The notes: generated by a model not told the origin, from the letters alone. A stretch of 8,989 nt of DNA from Ilumatobacteraceae bacterium (GCA_007122945.1 SKSP01000202.1:1-8989), one strand, 5' to 3'; positions 1 through 6,300 are shown, numbered from the stretch's first letter. Numbers and translations: made by a program.

Positions 1-49
1 CAGAGTCGCTGGCTGCCGGGTATGGCGGCACCGAGCGACACAGAGTCGC
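1..49. repeat. Hairpin-rich 3' flank of the LysR gene with a 9-bp direct repeat
   Basis: CAGAGTCGC occurs at 1-9 and again at 41-49, exactly 40 bp apart. Between them lies a strong interrupted palindrome: GTCGCT (5-10) pairs with AGCGAC (34-39), GG (11-12) with CC (31-32), and TGCCG (14-18) with CGGCA (26-30), giving about 13 pairs around a 7-nt loop. A second, alternative hairpin is GCGAC (35-39) with GTCGC (45-49). The element begins 16 bp beyond the LysR stop codon. It could act as a transcript end or be the edge of a repeat cluster cut by the window boundary. No T-tract is visible on either strand, so I do not call a terminator. Confidence 0.45.
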
Positions 50-64
50 AGGGGTGCGGGCGGT

Positions 65-1003
65 TCAGGTGGTGCGGCCGAGGGGGAACGCGGCGGTGTC
101 GAGGTGGACGCCGGGTTGGTCGTCGGCGCGCGTCTCGATGACCTGGTGGAGCACGGCTTCGACCGCCTGGGTGGCCGCGCTGGGCGCTGGCCGCCGCCGA
201 CGTGCCCACGCGACCACGCGGCGGGGGAGCTCGGGCACGGTCACCCTGCTGAAGTCGCCCGTCAACGAGTGCGGCACGGCGGTGGCGGGCACGATCGCGG
301 CGCCGTAGCCGTCCAGCGCGAGCGACGCGAGCAGCCGCACCCCGTCGATCTCGGCCTGGGCCCGGAGCGTGATGCCCGCGGCGGCGGCGGCGCGGTCGAG
401 CACCCGGCGCAGTGCCGCGCCCTTCGGGGGGAGCAGCAGCGGGACCTCGTCGAGATCGTGGATCGACACCGTCTCGTGCCCGGCGATCGAGTGCCGGGCG
501 TTCGCCAGCACGAGGAGGTCCTCGGCGAACAGCGGCTCGATGACCAGTTCGGGGTCGTCGACGGGCAGGTGCACGATCGCCGCGTTCAGGCGGCCGCTGA
601 CGACGCCGGGGATCAGCGCTGACGTGCTGCCCTCGTAGACGATGGGGTGCACCCGCGGATGTGACTGCTCGACGGCGGTCAACAACTGGGGCATCAGCCA
701 CCGGGCGGTCGTGCCGATCACGCCGATGCGGGCGTCGCCGGACACCTCGTCGTCGAGGGATGCGATGTCGGCGGCGATGTCGTCGATCTCGTGCAGGATC
801 CGGCGGGCCCGCTCGACGACGCGTGCGCCCTCGTCGGTGAGTCCGCCGTTGGCGCGGTCGACCAGCGTGACGCCGAGTTCCTTCTCGAGCTTGGCCACGT
901 GACCGGAGACGTTCGACTGCACCGTGTACAGCGCCCGCGCCGCCGCGGAGAACGTGCCGTGGTCGGCGATCGCGACCAGTGCGGACAACTGGCGGACATC
1001 CAT
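65..1003 (-). CDS. LysR-family transcriptional regulator
   Basis: A 312-residue protein of normal LysR length. Residues 1-60 form the winged helix-turn-helix: the start MDVRQL, the GTFSAAARAL helix (16-25) and the TVQSNVSGHVAKLE recognition-helix region (27-40) followed by LGVTLVDR. A linker helix runs from about 60 to 90. Residues from about 90 to 295 form the periplasmic-binding-protein-like effector domain (RIGVIGTTARWLMPQLL at its start; a PLFAEDLLVLA strand mid-domain). The effector cannot be read from sequence. The ATG is favoured because LysR proteins normally begin within a few residues of the helix-turn-helix. No good Shine-Dalgarno precedes it, but a -10-like TATCGT lies 8 nt upstream, consistent with a leaderless transcript. 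It is divergent from the 6C-like RNA and the HAD-IB/PlsC gene. LysR proteins often autoregulate and control the divergent unit, so the RNA is a plausible target (inference). The C-terminal tail after about residue 295 is low-information. Confidence 0.95.
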   Translation of the reverse strand: MDVRQLSALVAIADHGTFSAAARALYTVQSNVSGHVAKLEKELGVTLVDRANGGLTDEGARVVERARRILHEIDDIAADIASLDDEVSGDARIGVIGTTARWLMPQLLTAVEQSHPRVHPIVYEGSTSALIPGVVSGRLNAAIVHLPVDDPELVIEPLFAEDLLVLANARHSIAGHETVSIHDLDEVPLLLPPKGAALRRVLDRAAAAAGITLRAQAEIDGVRLLASLALDGYGAAIVPATAVPHSLTGDFSRVTVPELPRRVVAWARRRRPAPSAATQAVEAVLHQVIETRADDQPGVHLDTAAFPLGRTT

Positions 1004-1011
1004 CGCTCGAA

Positions 1012-1017
1012 ACGATA
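1012..1017 (-). promoter_or_regulatory. Candidate -10 of the lysR promoter (leaderless)
   Basis: Read on the minus strand this is TATCGT, fitting the TANNNT core of a sigma70-type -10, with 8 nt to the ATG at 1003. Transcription would begin at or next to the start codon. No convincing -35 is present; the expected -35 position overlaps the -35 of the oppositely directed RNA promoter (1039-1044). The small inverted repeat GATA/TATC (1015-1018 region and 1022-1026 region) lies alongside and could be part of an operator, but it is too short to claim. Confidence 0.35.
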
Positions 1018-1038
1018 GCGGATATCTCTTTGTTCTAC

Positions 1039-1067
1039 TTGTCAGATCACCTCAGCACGTGCATACT
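1039..1067 (+). promoter_or_regulatory. Sigma70-like promoter of the 6C-type RNA
   Basis: A -35 TTGTCA (1039-1044, five of six to TTGACA), a spacer of exactly 17 bp, and a -10 CATACT (1062-1067, four of six to TATAAT). It is the best-matched promoter in the window and sits in the right place to start an RNA at about 1074-1076, roughly 10 nt before the first hairpin. It lies back-to-back with the lysR start region, so a LysR protein bound here could affect both directions (inference). Confidence 0.6.
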
Positions 1068-1074
1068 TTCACAA

Positions 1075-1199
1075 GACAGATCGAAGCGAGTACACCCCCC
1101 ATGTACCGCTCGAGGGGACTCCACCAAGCCGGTTCCCCCACCGGCGGAGATCCCCAGGTTGAGACGCCCCGACCCCCCATCGGGGCGTTTCCCGTTTTT
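1075..1199 (+). ncRNA. 6C RNA (actinobacterial small RNA with C6 hairpin loops), three-hairpin form
   Basis: Three consecutive hairpins carry cytosine-run loops. Hairpin 1: AGCG (1085-1088) and GTACA (1090-1094), with A1089 bulged, pair with TGTAC (1102-1106) and CGCT (1107-1110); the loop is CCCCCCA. Hairpin 2: GGGG (1114-1117), CTCC (1119-1122) and GCCGGT (1128-1133) pair with ACCGGC (1140-1145), GGAG (1146-1149) and CCCC (1152-1155); the loop is TCCCCC. Hairpin 3: CGCCCCGA (1165-1172) pairs with TCGGGGCG (1180-1187), loop CCCCCCA, then a T-rich tail. Two hairpins with six-C loops, the last a terminator, define the 6C RNA family (known in Mycobacterium tuberculosis as B11), whose C-rich loops pair with G-rich mRNA segments. 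From memory, 6C RNAs in Mycobacterium and Streptomyces also neighbour a HAD-IB hydrolase gene, as here. The middle C-loop hairpin is not part of the two-hairpin consensus I recall. The 5' end is inferred from the promoter. An mRNA leader with an attenuator is the alternative. Confidence 0.85.
1161..1199 (+). terminator. Intrinsic terminator ending the 6C-type RNA
   Basis: An 8-bp perfect GC-rich stem, CGCCCCGA/TCGGGGCG, encloses CCCCCCA. GAGA (1161-1164) can add four more pairs with TTTC (1188-1191), one of them G-T. TTTCCCGTTTTT follows at 1188-1199. It acts on the plus strand. It is unusual in a window where no other junction shows a T-tract, and it separates the RNA from the HAD-IB/PlsC gene 81 bp downstream. 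Confidence 0.8.
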
Positions 1200-1213
1200 C
1201 GGTCCGGCTCGTC

Positions 1214-1255
1214 GAGTTCCCCCGTCCGAGTTCCCCGATTCGAATTCCCCCAGCG
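1214..1255. repeat. Three 14-bp-spaced GA(G/A)TTCCCC repeats upstream of the HAD-IB/PlsC gene
   Basis: GAGTTCCCCC starts at 1214, GAGTTCCCCG at 1228 and GAATTCCCCC at 1242, at an exact 14-bp period. The third copy overlaps the expected -35 position of the HAD-IB/PlsC promoter (about 1244-1249). Regular direct repeats at and upstream of a -35 suggest an activator or repressor array, but no protein can be named. The C-runs also echo the RNA loop sequences just upstream (TTCCCCCA occurs both at 1133-1140 and at 1245-1252), so shared RNA-level recognition or simple compositional drift are alternatives. Confidence 0.5.
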
Positions 1256-1266
1256 GTCGACTCATC

Positions 1267-1272
1267 TAGTCT
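1267..1272 (+). promoter_or_regulatory. Candidate -10 of the HAD-IB/PlsC gene (leaderless)
   Basis: TAGTCT fits TANNNT and lies 8 nt before the ATG at 1281, the same geometry as at lysR. There is no recognisable Shine-Dalgarno between it and the ATG. The -35 region is occupied by the third 14-bp repeat rather than a TTGACA-like hexamer, which would suit an activator-dependent promoter. Confidence 0.35.
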
Positions 1273-1280
1273 GCCGAGCG

Positions 1281-2735
1281 ATGAGCCCTGCCGTCCCGAC
1301 CGGATCAACCGGAGCCTCCGCGGCGTTCTTCGACCTCGACCGCACGCTGCTCGCCGGCGCCAGTGGGGAGGTGTTCTCCGAGGCGATGCGGACCGCCGGA
1401 CTCCTGTCGCGTTCGATCCCCGGCGAGAAGCTGCTGTACCGGGTGTTCAACGCGGTCGGCGAGACCTTGCCCTCGATGGCCCTCGCTCGTCAGGCGGCCT
1501 CCCTCGCCGGGGGCCGGCCGCGTGCCGCCGTGCAAGCTGCCGCCGAAGCCGCGGCCGACGGGCTGGTCGACATGGTCCAGCCGTTCGCCGCCCAGTTGTT
1601 CGACGAACACCGCGCCGCCGGGCGTCGCGTCGTGCTCGCCACCACGACCCCGGACGACCTGGTCCGCCCCTTCGCCGAGCGCCTCGGCCTCGACGACGTG
1701 GTCGCCACGCGCTACGGCGTCAACGCCGACGGCACCTACGACGGGACGATCGTCGGCCCGTTCGTGTGGTCGGCCGGCAAGCTGGCCGCCGTCGAGGAGT
1801 GGGCCGCCCACAACGGTGTCGACCTGGCGACGAGCTACGCCTACTCCGATTCGGTGTACGACACTCCGCTGCTGGCCGCCGTCGGTCACCCGTACGTCGT
1901 GAACCCCGACCCGCGGATGGTCCTGATGGCCGCCGTCCGTCGTTGGCCGGTGCTGCACCTCGACGTGTCGCCCGGCGTCGCGAAGATCCCGGTGGTGGGC
2001 CTCGAGCTCCAGAAGGTGGCGCTGCAGTTCTCGCGTCCGGCGTTCTACCCGTACGCCCGGTTCGACATCGACGGTGTCGAACGCATCCCCTCCAAGGGTC
2101 CCGCGATCCTGTGCGGCAACCATCGCTCGTACTTCGACGTGGCGGCGATCTCGGTGATGCTCGCCAAGACGGGGCGGACCGTGCGCTTCCTCGGCAAGAA
2201 GGAGGTGTTCGACGCACCGATCGTCGGGCAGATCGCGGCGGCGATGGGTGGGATCCGGGTGGATCGGGGCACCGGGTCCGACGAGCCGCTGCAGGCGGCC
2301 GCCGACGCGCTCGCGGGTGGCGAGATCGTCGCGATCATGCCCCAGGGCACGATCCCGCGTGGCCCGGCGTTCTTCGAACCGAAGCTGGTCGGCCGATGGG
2401 GCGCGGCGCGGCTCGCCCAGCTCTCGGGTGCACCGGTGATCCCGGTCGGTCTGTGGGGCACCGAGCAGGTGTGGCCCCGGTCGGCGCGCCTCCCCGACGT
2501 CCTGAACCTCGCCGATCCGCCCGAGGTGCGGGTGCGCGTGGGCCCGCCGGTCGAGCTGAAGCACCGCTCGCTCGACGCCGACACGAAGCGCATCATGGCG
2601 GCGATCGCCGACCTGCTCCCCGCCGAGGCCCGACGGAAGCGCACGCCCACCGCCGAAGAACTCGCCCGCACGTACCCGCCGGGCTACCGCGGCGATCCCG
2701 AGCACGAAGCGGTCCGCCGCCCCGGGACCGACTGA
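1281..2735 (+). CDS. HAD-IB phosphatase fused to PlsC-type acyltransferase
   Basis: A 484-residue two-domain protein. The N-terminal HAD-IB (SerB-like) domain spans about 14-225: nucleophile motif DLDRT (D18, D20), motif II VLATTT (118-123), K167, and motif IV SDSVYDTPLL (189-198). The C-terminal PlsC/LPLAT domain spans about 245-430: HX4D box in NHRSYFD (H281, D286), GGIRVDRG (323-330), PQGTIPRG (354-361) and VIPVGLWG (386-393). PlsC proteins acylate lysophosphatidic acid; the fused HAD domain may dephosphorylate a lipid or related phosphate, coupling phospholipid and neutral-lipid synthesis. The same fusion occurs in mycobacteria (Rv2483c type). The usual PlsC box FPEGTR reads MPQGTI here, which I recall as normal for this fused subfamily. 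The frame is open well upstream, but an earlier start would run through the 6C RNA and lysR, so ATG 1281, 17 codons before the HAD nucleophile, is chosen. It converges with the DinB gene. Confidence 0.93.
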   Translation: MSPAVPTGSTGASAAFFDLDRTLLAGASGEVFSEAMRTAGLLSRSIPGEKLLYRVFNAVGETLPSMALARQAASLAGGRPRAAVQAAAEAAADGLVDMVQPFAAQLFDEHRAAGRRVVLATTTPDDLVRPFAERLGLDDVVATRYGVNADGTYDGTIVGPFVWSAGKLAAVEEWAAHNGVDLATSYAYSDSVYDTPLLAAVGHPYVVNPDPRMVLMAAVRRWPVLHLDVSPGVAKIPVVGLELQKVALQFSRPAFYPYARFDIDGVERIPSKGPAILCGNHRSYFDVAAISVMLAKTGRTVRFLGKKEVFDAPIVGQIAAAMGGIRVDRGTGSDEPLQAAADALAGGEIVAIMPQGTIPRGPAFFEPKLVGRWGAARLAQLSGAPVIPVGLWGTEQVWPRSARLPDVLNLADPPEVRVRVGPPVELKHRSLDADTKRIMAAIADLLPAEARRKRTPTAEELARTYPPGYRGDPEHEAVRRPGTD

Positions 2736-2741
2736 GCCTCC

Positions 2742-2789
2742 AACCGTCTGCGCGGACCGGCCAGATCCGGTCGGTTGCTCCAGACGGTT
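2742..2789. repeat. Structured hairpin element between convergent genes (family A, single copy)
   Basis: The outer stem AACCGTCTG (2742-2750) pairs perfectly with CAGACGGTT (2781-2789). The inner stem GACCGG (2755-2760) pairs with CCGGTC (2767-2772) around a 6-nt loop. It fills the gap between the stop of HAD-IB/PlsC (2735) and the stop of the DinB gene (2789-2791 on plus coordinates). Without gaps it matches the 7101-7149 segment of the tandem repeat at 37 of 49 positions by hand count, including the identical block CCGGTCGGTTGC at the same offset. It may act as a bidirectional transcript end for both genes, but there is no T-tract. Confidence 0.75.
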
Positions 2790-3328
2790 CAGTCGCCGGT
2801 GGAGCCGTCGATGGCCTCGCGGAGCAGGTCGGCGTGGCCGCAGTGGCGGGCGTACTCCTCGATCATGTGCACGAGCACCCAGCGCAGGTTCGGCCGGCCA
2901 CCCGCACTCCGTGCCTCGATCGCCGCGAGGTCGTCGGGAGCGCGGCCGTCGAGGATCGTGTTCGCCGCCGTGATCTCGCGCCGCCAGATCGAGAGTGCGT
3001 CCGCGAGGGTGTCGTCGGGACCGGGGTGCAGATCGCCGTCCGGATCCCCGTCCGGGTGCGCGTCGCCGTAGAAGATCGGCCCGGCGTTCGCATCGGACAC
3101 TGGGTCGCCGCCGGCGACGATGCGGCGGAACCAGTTGCGCTCGACCTCGGCCATGTGGCGGACCAGCCCCATCAGCGAGAGATCCGACGGCGGCAGCGGT
3201 CGACGGGCCTCCTCGTCGGTCACGCCGACGGTCTTCGTCGCGAGGGTCTCCCGGTAGTGGTCGAGGAACGCGAGCAGGGTGGACCGCTCGTCGCCCTGCG
3301 GCGGCCGGTCGATCCGCGCCGGTGTCAC
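2789..3328 (-). CDS. DinB-like (DUF664) four-helix-bundle protein
   Basis: A 179-residue protein of typical DinB/YfiT-superfamily length. Helix 1 begins ERSTLLAFLDHYRETLA (14-30). The metal-ligand pattern is visible as H58 in LMGLVRHMAEVERNWF (52-67) plus H162 and H165 in VHMIEEYARHCGHADLLRE (153-171). These histidines are the divalent-metal site of the superfamily, which includes bacillithiol- and mycothiol-dependent S-transferases. In an actinobacterium a mycothiol-linked detoxification role is plausible, but no substrate can be read. The start is GTG at 3328, overlapping the TGA of the upstream nitroreductase as GTGA, which implies translational coupling. It is the last gene of the aconitase operon. 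Its stop codon touches the hairpin element at 2742-2789. Confidence 0.9.
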   Translation of the reverse strand: MTPARIDRPPQGDERSTLLAFLDHYRETLATKTVGVTDEEARRPLPPSDLSLMGLVRHMAEVERNWFRRIVAGGDPVSDANAGPIFYGDAHPDGDPDGDLHPGPDDTLADALSIWRREITAANTILDGRAPDDLAAIEARSAGGRPNLRWVLVHMIEEYARHCGHADLLREAIDGSTGD

Positions 3329-4005
3329 GCGCTCGGTTCGGCCGGTTCGCCGGTGAGTGGTTCACCGTCGAAGCGGTCGACGGTCGTGAACGATCCGACC
3401 GGCTCGCGGGTCAACCTCGTCGGGCGGGCAGTCGAGGGATGGCCGAGCACGATCGTGGCGGCCAGCGCGTGGTGCTCGGGCAGACCGAGCAGCGGGCCGG
3501 CCTCGGGTTCGGAGCGCGACAGGAACGTGGTGAGCACGCCGCCGAGCCCGCGGTCGTGCGCGGCGAGCAGGATGCTCCAGCAGAACGGGTAGATCGACGC
3601 GCCGCCGACCACCGATGTGCGCTCGAGCTCCGCATCCATCACGGCGAGCAGCCGGAGGTCGACGGCGACCGCCAACACGACCGGCCCCGGGCCGCCGTAG
3701 TGGTCGAGGAGCGGGTTCGGCGCGTGTGGGGGGTCCGCCACGGGCTCGTAGTCGACGGGGTTGAACGGGCTCTGTCCGGCCGCGCGGGCGGCCATGTACG
3801 CGTCCCACTGCGGCTGTTGCAGGTCGGCGAGCCGGCGACGCAGTGCGAGGTCGCGCACGACCGCGACCTTCCAGGGCTGCCGATTGCCGCCCGACGGGGC
3901 GAACCGGGCCGTGTCGAGGATCGCCGTGACGGTGGCGTCGTCGACCGGCTCGTCGGAGAACTGCCGGACGGCGCCGGTCGTGCGGAGCGCTCGGTCGAGG
4001 TCCAT
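3325..4005 (-). CDS. Nitroreductase-family FMN oxidoreductase (operon gene 2)
   Basis: A 226-residue protein with the nitroreductase fold. The N-terminal phosphate-contacting arginine lies in the TTGAVRQF segment (R14), FMN-binding APSGGNRQPWK spans 36-46, and a mid-domain helix SIYPFCWSILLAAHDRGLGG spans 137-156, followed by a LAATIVLGHP strand (181-190). Members use FMN and NAD(P)H to reduce nitro, quinone or ene substrates; this substrate is unknown. The chosen start is ATG 4005, 5 bp after the aconitase TGA with GGGG about 8 nt before it. A GTG at 4014, overlapping that TGA as GTGA, is in frame and would add three residues. The next gene overlaps its stop. The C-terminal 25 residues are proline-rich and probably disordered. 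It is clearly a different subfamily from the second nitroreductase at 7283-7930. Confidence 0.92.
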   Translation of the reverse strand: MDLDRALRTTGAVRQFSDEPVDDATVTAILDTARFAPSGGNRQPWKVAVVRDLALRRRLADLQQPQWDAYMAARAAGQSPFNPVDYEPVADPPHAPNPLLDHYGGPGPVVLAVAVDLRLLAVMDAELERTSVVGGASIYPFCWSILLAAHDRGLGGVLTTFLSRSEPEAGPLLGLPEHHALAATIVLGHPSTARPTRLTREPVGSFTTVDRFDGEPLTGEPAEPSA

Positions 4006-4010
4006 CGTCG

Positions 4011-6293
4011 TCACCCCGCCGACCCGTCGGCCACCTTCTGGCGCACGATGTTGAGAGCCGACCCGGCGACGAACCACTCGACCTGTTCGGGGCTGAACGT
4101 GTGCGTCGCCTCGAAGTCGATCGTCGAGCCGTCGGGCTTGACGATCTGGCAGTGCACCGGTTCGCCGGGCACCGGCGGGAGGCCGAGCACGTTGATCCGG
4201 TCGTTCTCGCCGATCTGTTCGTAGGTGTCCGGATCGGCGAAGGTGAGCGGTACGAGGCCCTGCTTCTTGGCGTTCGTCTCGTGGATCCGGGCGAACGATC
4301 GGGCGAAGATCACCAGGCCGCCGCGGAAGCGGGGCTCCATCGCGGCGTGCTCGCGCGACGATCCCTCGCCGTAGTTGCGGTCACCCACGGCGCACCACCC
4401 GATGCCCGCCTCGCTGTAGCGCTTGGCGATCTCGGGGAACGGGCGGGTCTCGCCGTCGGTGATGTCGAGCCCCTCGCCGGTGGCGCCGCTGAACGCGTTG
4501 ACGACGCCGAGGAACAGGTTGCCCGAGATGTTCTCGAGGTGACCGCGGTACTTGAGCCACGGCCCGGCGGCGGAGATGTGGTCGGTGGTGCACTTGCCCT
4601 GGGCCTTCATCAGGACCGGCAGGCCGCGGTAGTCCTGGCCGTCCCACGCGGGGAACGGTTCGAGCAGCTGGAGCCGATCGCTCGTCGGGCTCACCGCGAC
4701 CTCGACCTCCGTGCCGACCGGCGGCGGAGCGGTGAAGGTGTCCTCGCCGGGGTCGTAACCGCGGTCGGGGAGGATCTCGCCGACTGGCGGGTCGAGGCGC
4801 ACCTCGGTCCCGTCGGGCGCGGTGAGGGTGTCGGTGAGCGGGTCGAAGTCGAGCCGGCCGGCGAGCGCGAGCGCGAGCACGGTGTCGGGCGAGGTCACGA
4901 AGCTGAGCGTGTTGGCCGAGCCGTCGTTGCGCTTCGGGAAGTTGCGGTTGTACGAGTTCACGATCGTGTTCGGCCGCCCGGTGATCGACTCGGGCCGCGA
5001 CCACTGGCCGATGCAGGGCCCGCACGCGTTGGCGAGCACGGAGGCACCGATCGCCTCGAGGTCGGAGAGAATGCCGTCGCGCTCGATGGTCGCCCGGATC
5101 TGCTCCGAGCCCGGGGTGATCAGCAGCTCGGTCTGCGCGCGGAGACCGGCAGCGGCGGCCTGGCGGGCGATCGAGGCGACGCGGGTCAGGTCCTCGTACG
5201 AGGAGTTCGTGCACGAACCGATCAGCGCCGACGAGATCTCGAGCGGCCACTCGTTCTCGGTGGCGGCCGAGCCGAGCTCGGGCCCGACGCGATGGGCCCG
5301 GTCGGGGGAGTGCGGGCCGTTGATCATCGGGCGTAGTTCGTCGAGGTCGATCTCGATCAGCTGGTCGTAGCTCGCGCCGTCGTCGGGCCGGAGGTGCTCG
5401 GCCACCGCGTCGGCCGCATCCGCGATCGCCTCGCGGCCGGTCGCTTTCAGGTACTGCGCCATGTGCTGGTCGTAGCCGAACAACGAGGTCGTGGCGCCGA
5501 TCTCGGCACCCATGTTGCAGATCGTCGCCTTGCCGGTGGCCGAGATCGAGTCCGCGCCGGGCCCGTGGTACTCGATGATCGCGCCCGTCCCGCCCTCGAC
5601 GGTCAGGATCCGGGCGACCTCCAAGATGACGTCCTTGGGGCTCGCCCAGCCGCTCAACGTGCCGGTCAGCTTGACGCCGATCACCTTGGGCCACCGGACG
5701 TTGAACGGGAAGCCGGTCATCACGTCGACGGCGTCCGCGCCGCCCACGCCGATCGCCACCATCCCGAGCCCGCCCGCGTTCGGGGTGTGGCTGTCGGTGC
5801 CGATCATCATCCCGCCCGGGAACGCGTAGTTCTCGAGCACGACCTGGTGGATGATGCCGCTACCGGGGCCCCAGAAGCCGATCTGGTACTTCGCGGACAC
5901 GCTGCGGAGGAAGTCGTACACCTCGGCGTTGGTGTCGATCGCCACGCCGAGGTCGATCGTCGCCCCGACCTTCGCCTGGATGAGGTGATCGCAGTGCACC
6001 GTCGAGGGGACCTGCACCTCCGGCAGCCCGGCCGTCATGAACTGCAGCAGCGCCATCTGCGCGGTGGCGTCCTGCATGGCGACGCGGTCGGGGTGGAAGT
6101 CGGCGTAGCTCGCACCGCGCTCCATCTCCTGGCGCTCCGCGTCGACGAGGTGGTTGACGAGGATCTTCTCGGTGAGGGTGAGTGGTCGGCCGAGCCGTCG
6201 ACGGCCGATCTCGACTCGTTCGGGGAGCGTGCCGTAGACCTGCTGGACGAGTTCGATCGGGGTGGTGGCAGTCGGGGTTTCGCGGGCCGTCAT
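4011..6293 (-). CDS. acn: Aconitate hydratase, mitochondrial type
   Basis: A 760-residue aconitase interconverting citrate and isocitrate through cis-aconitate in the cytoplasm. The [4Fe-4S] ligands are C361 (IGSCTNSSYED) and C424/C427 (ACGPCIGQW). Active-site segments are HCDHLI (100-105), GTDSHTPN (165-172) and GEGSSREH (642-649), with S645 and R647 equivalent to the catalytic Ser642 and Arg644 of mitochondrial aconitase. The swivel domain starts at about residue 555. Length, the opening LTLTEKILVNHL and the run VAMQDATAQMALLQF (71-85) match mitochondrial aconitase rather than the roughly 900-residue AcnA/IRP1 type I expect in most actinobacteria, or AcnB. All catalytic residues checked are present. 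The ATG at 6293 has no Shine-Dalgarno; a -10-like TATAGT 7 nt upstream suggests a leaderless mRNA. It is the first gene of a three-gene operon, divergent from a GntR/UTRA regulator. Confidence 0.97.
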   Translation of the reverse strand: MTARETPTATTPIELVQQVYGTLPERVEIGRRRLGRPLTLTEKILVNHLVDAERQEMERGASYADFHPDRVAMQDATAQMALLQFMTAGLPEVQVPSTVHCDHLIQAKVGATIDLGVAIDTNAEVYDFLRSVSAKYQIGFWGPGSGIIHQVVLENYAFPGGMMIGTDSHTPNAGGLGMVAIGVGGADAVDVMTGFPFNVRWPKVIGVKLTGTLSGWASPKDVILEVARILTVEGGTGAIIEYHGPGADSISATGKATICNMGAEIGATTSLFGYDQHMAQYLKATGREAIADAADAVAEHLRPDDGASYDQLIEIDLDELRPMINGPHSPDRAHRVGPELGSAATENEWPLEISSALIGSCTNSSYEDLTRVASIARQAAAAGLRAQTELLITPGSEQIRATIERDGILSDLEAIGASVLANACGPCIGQWSRPESITGRPNTIVNSYNRNFPKRNDGSANTLSFVTSPDTVLALALAGRLDFDPLTDTLTAPDGTEVRLDPPVGEILPDRGYDPGEDTFTAPPPVGTEVEVAVSPTSDRLQLLEPFPAWDGQDYRGLPVLMKAQGKCTTDHISAAGPWLKYRGHLENISGNLFLGVVNAFSGATGEGLDITDGETRPFPEIAKRYSEAGIGWCAVGDRNYGEGSSREHAAMEPRFRGGLVIFARSFARIHETNAKKQGLVPLTFADPDTYEQIGENDRINVLGLPPVPGEPVHCQIVKPDGSTIDFEATHTFSPEQVEWFVAGSALNIVRQKVADGSAG

Positions 6294-6300
6294 GTAGACA

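Noticed and set aside
1075..1199. Riboswitch or attenuator leader of the HAD-IB/PlsC gene
   Set aside because: No aptamer core known to me (SAM, cobalamin, glycine, TPP and so on) is visible, while the paired C6 loops are specific to 6C RNA. The downstream gene also has its own -10-like hexamer. Read-through control is not fully excluded.
924..1280. 119-codon N-terminal extension of the HAD-IB/PlsC frame
   Set aside because: It would overlap the lysR 5' end, the 6C promoter, the structured RNA and its terminator. The translation shows no domain, and the HAD nucleophile motif sits 18 residues after ATG 1281.
1305..3365. 686-codon open frame antisense to the HAD-IB/PlsC gene
   Set aside because: Its translation is Arg/Gly/His/Asp-rich with no recognisable domain, and it lies opposite a clear two-domain gene. 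It is a GC-bias shadow, as are the long frames at 1766-3592, 2995-4224, 4101-5336, 4381-5694, 5394-6371 and 6993-7946.
4006..4077. Upstream 24-codon extension of the operon nitroreductase
   Set aside because: It overlaps the end of the aconitase gene out of frame and adds only basic, low-complexity residues. Starts at 4005 (ATG) or 4014 (GTG) fit the family N-terminus.
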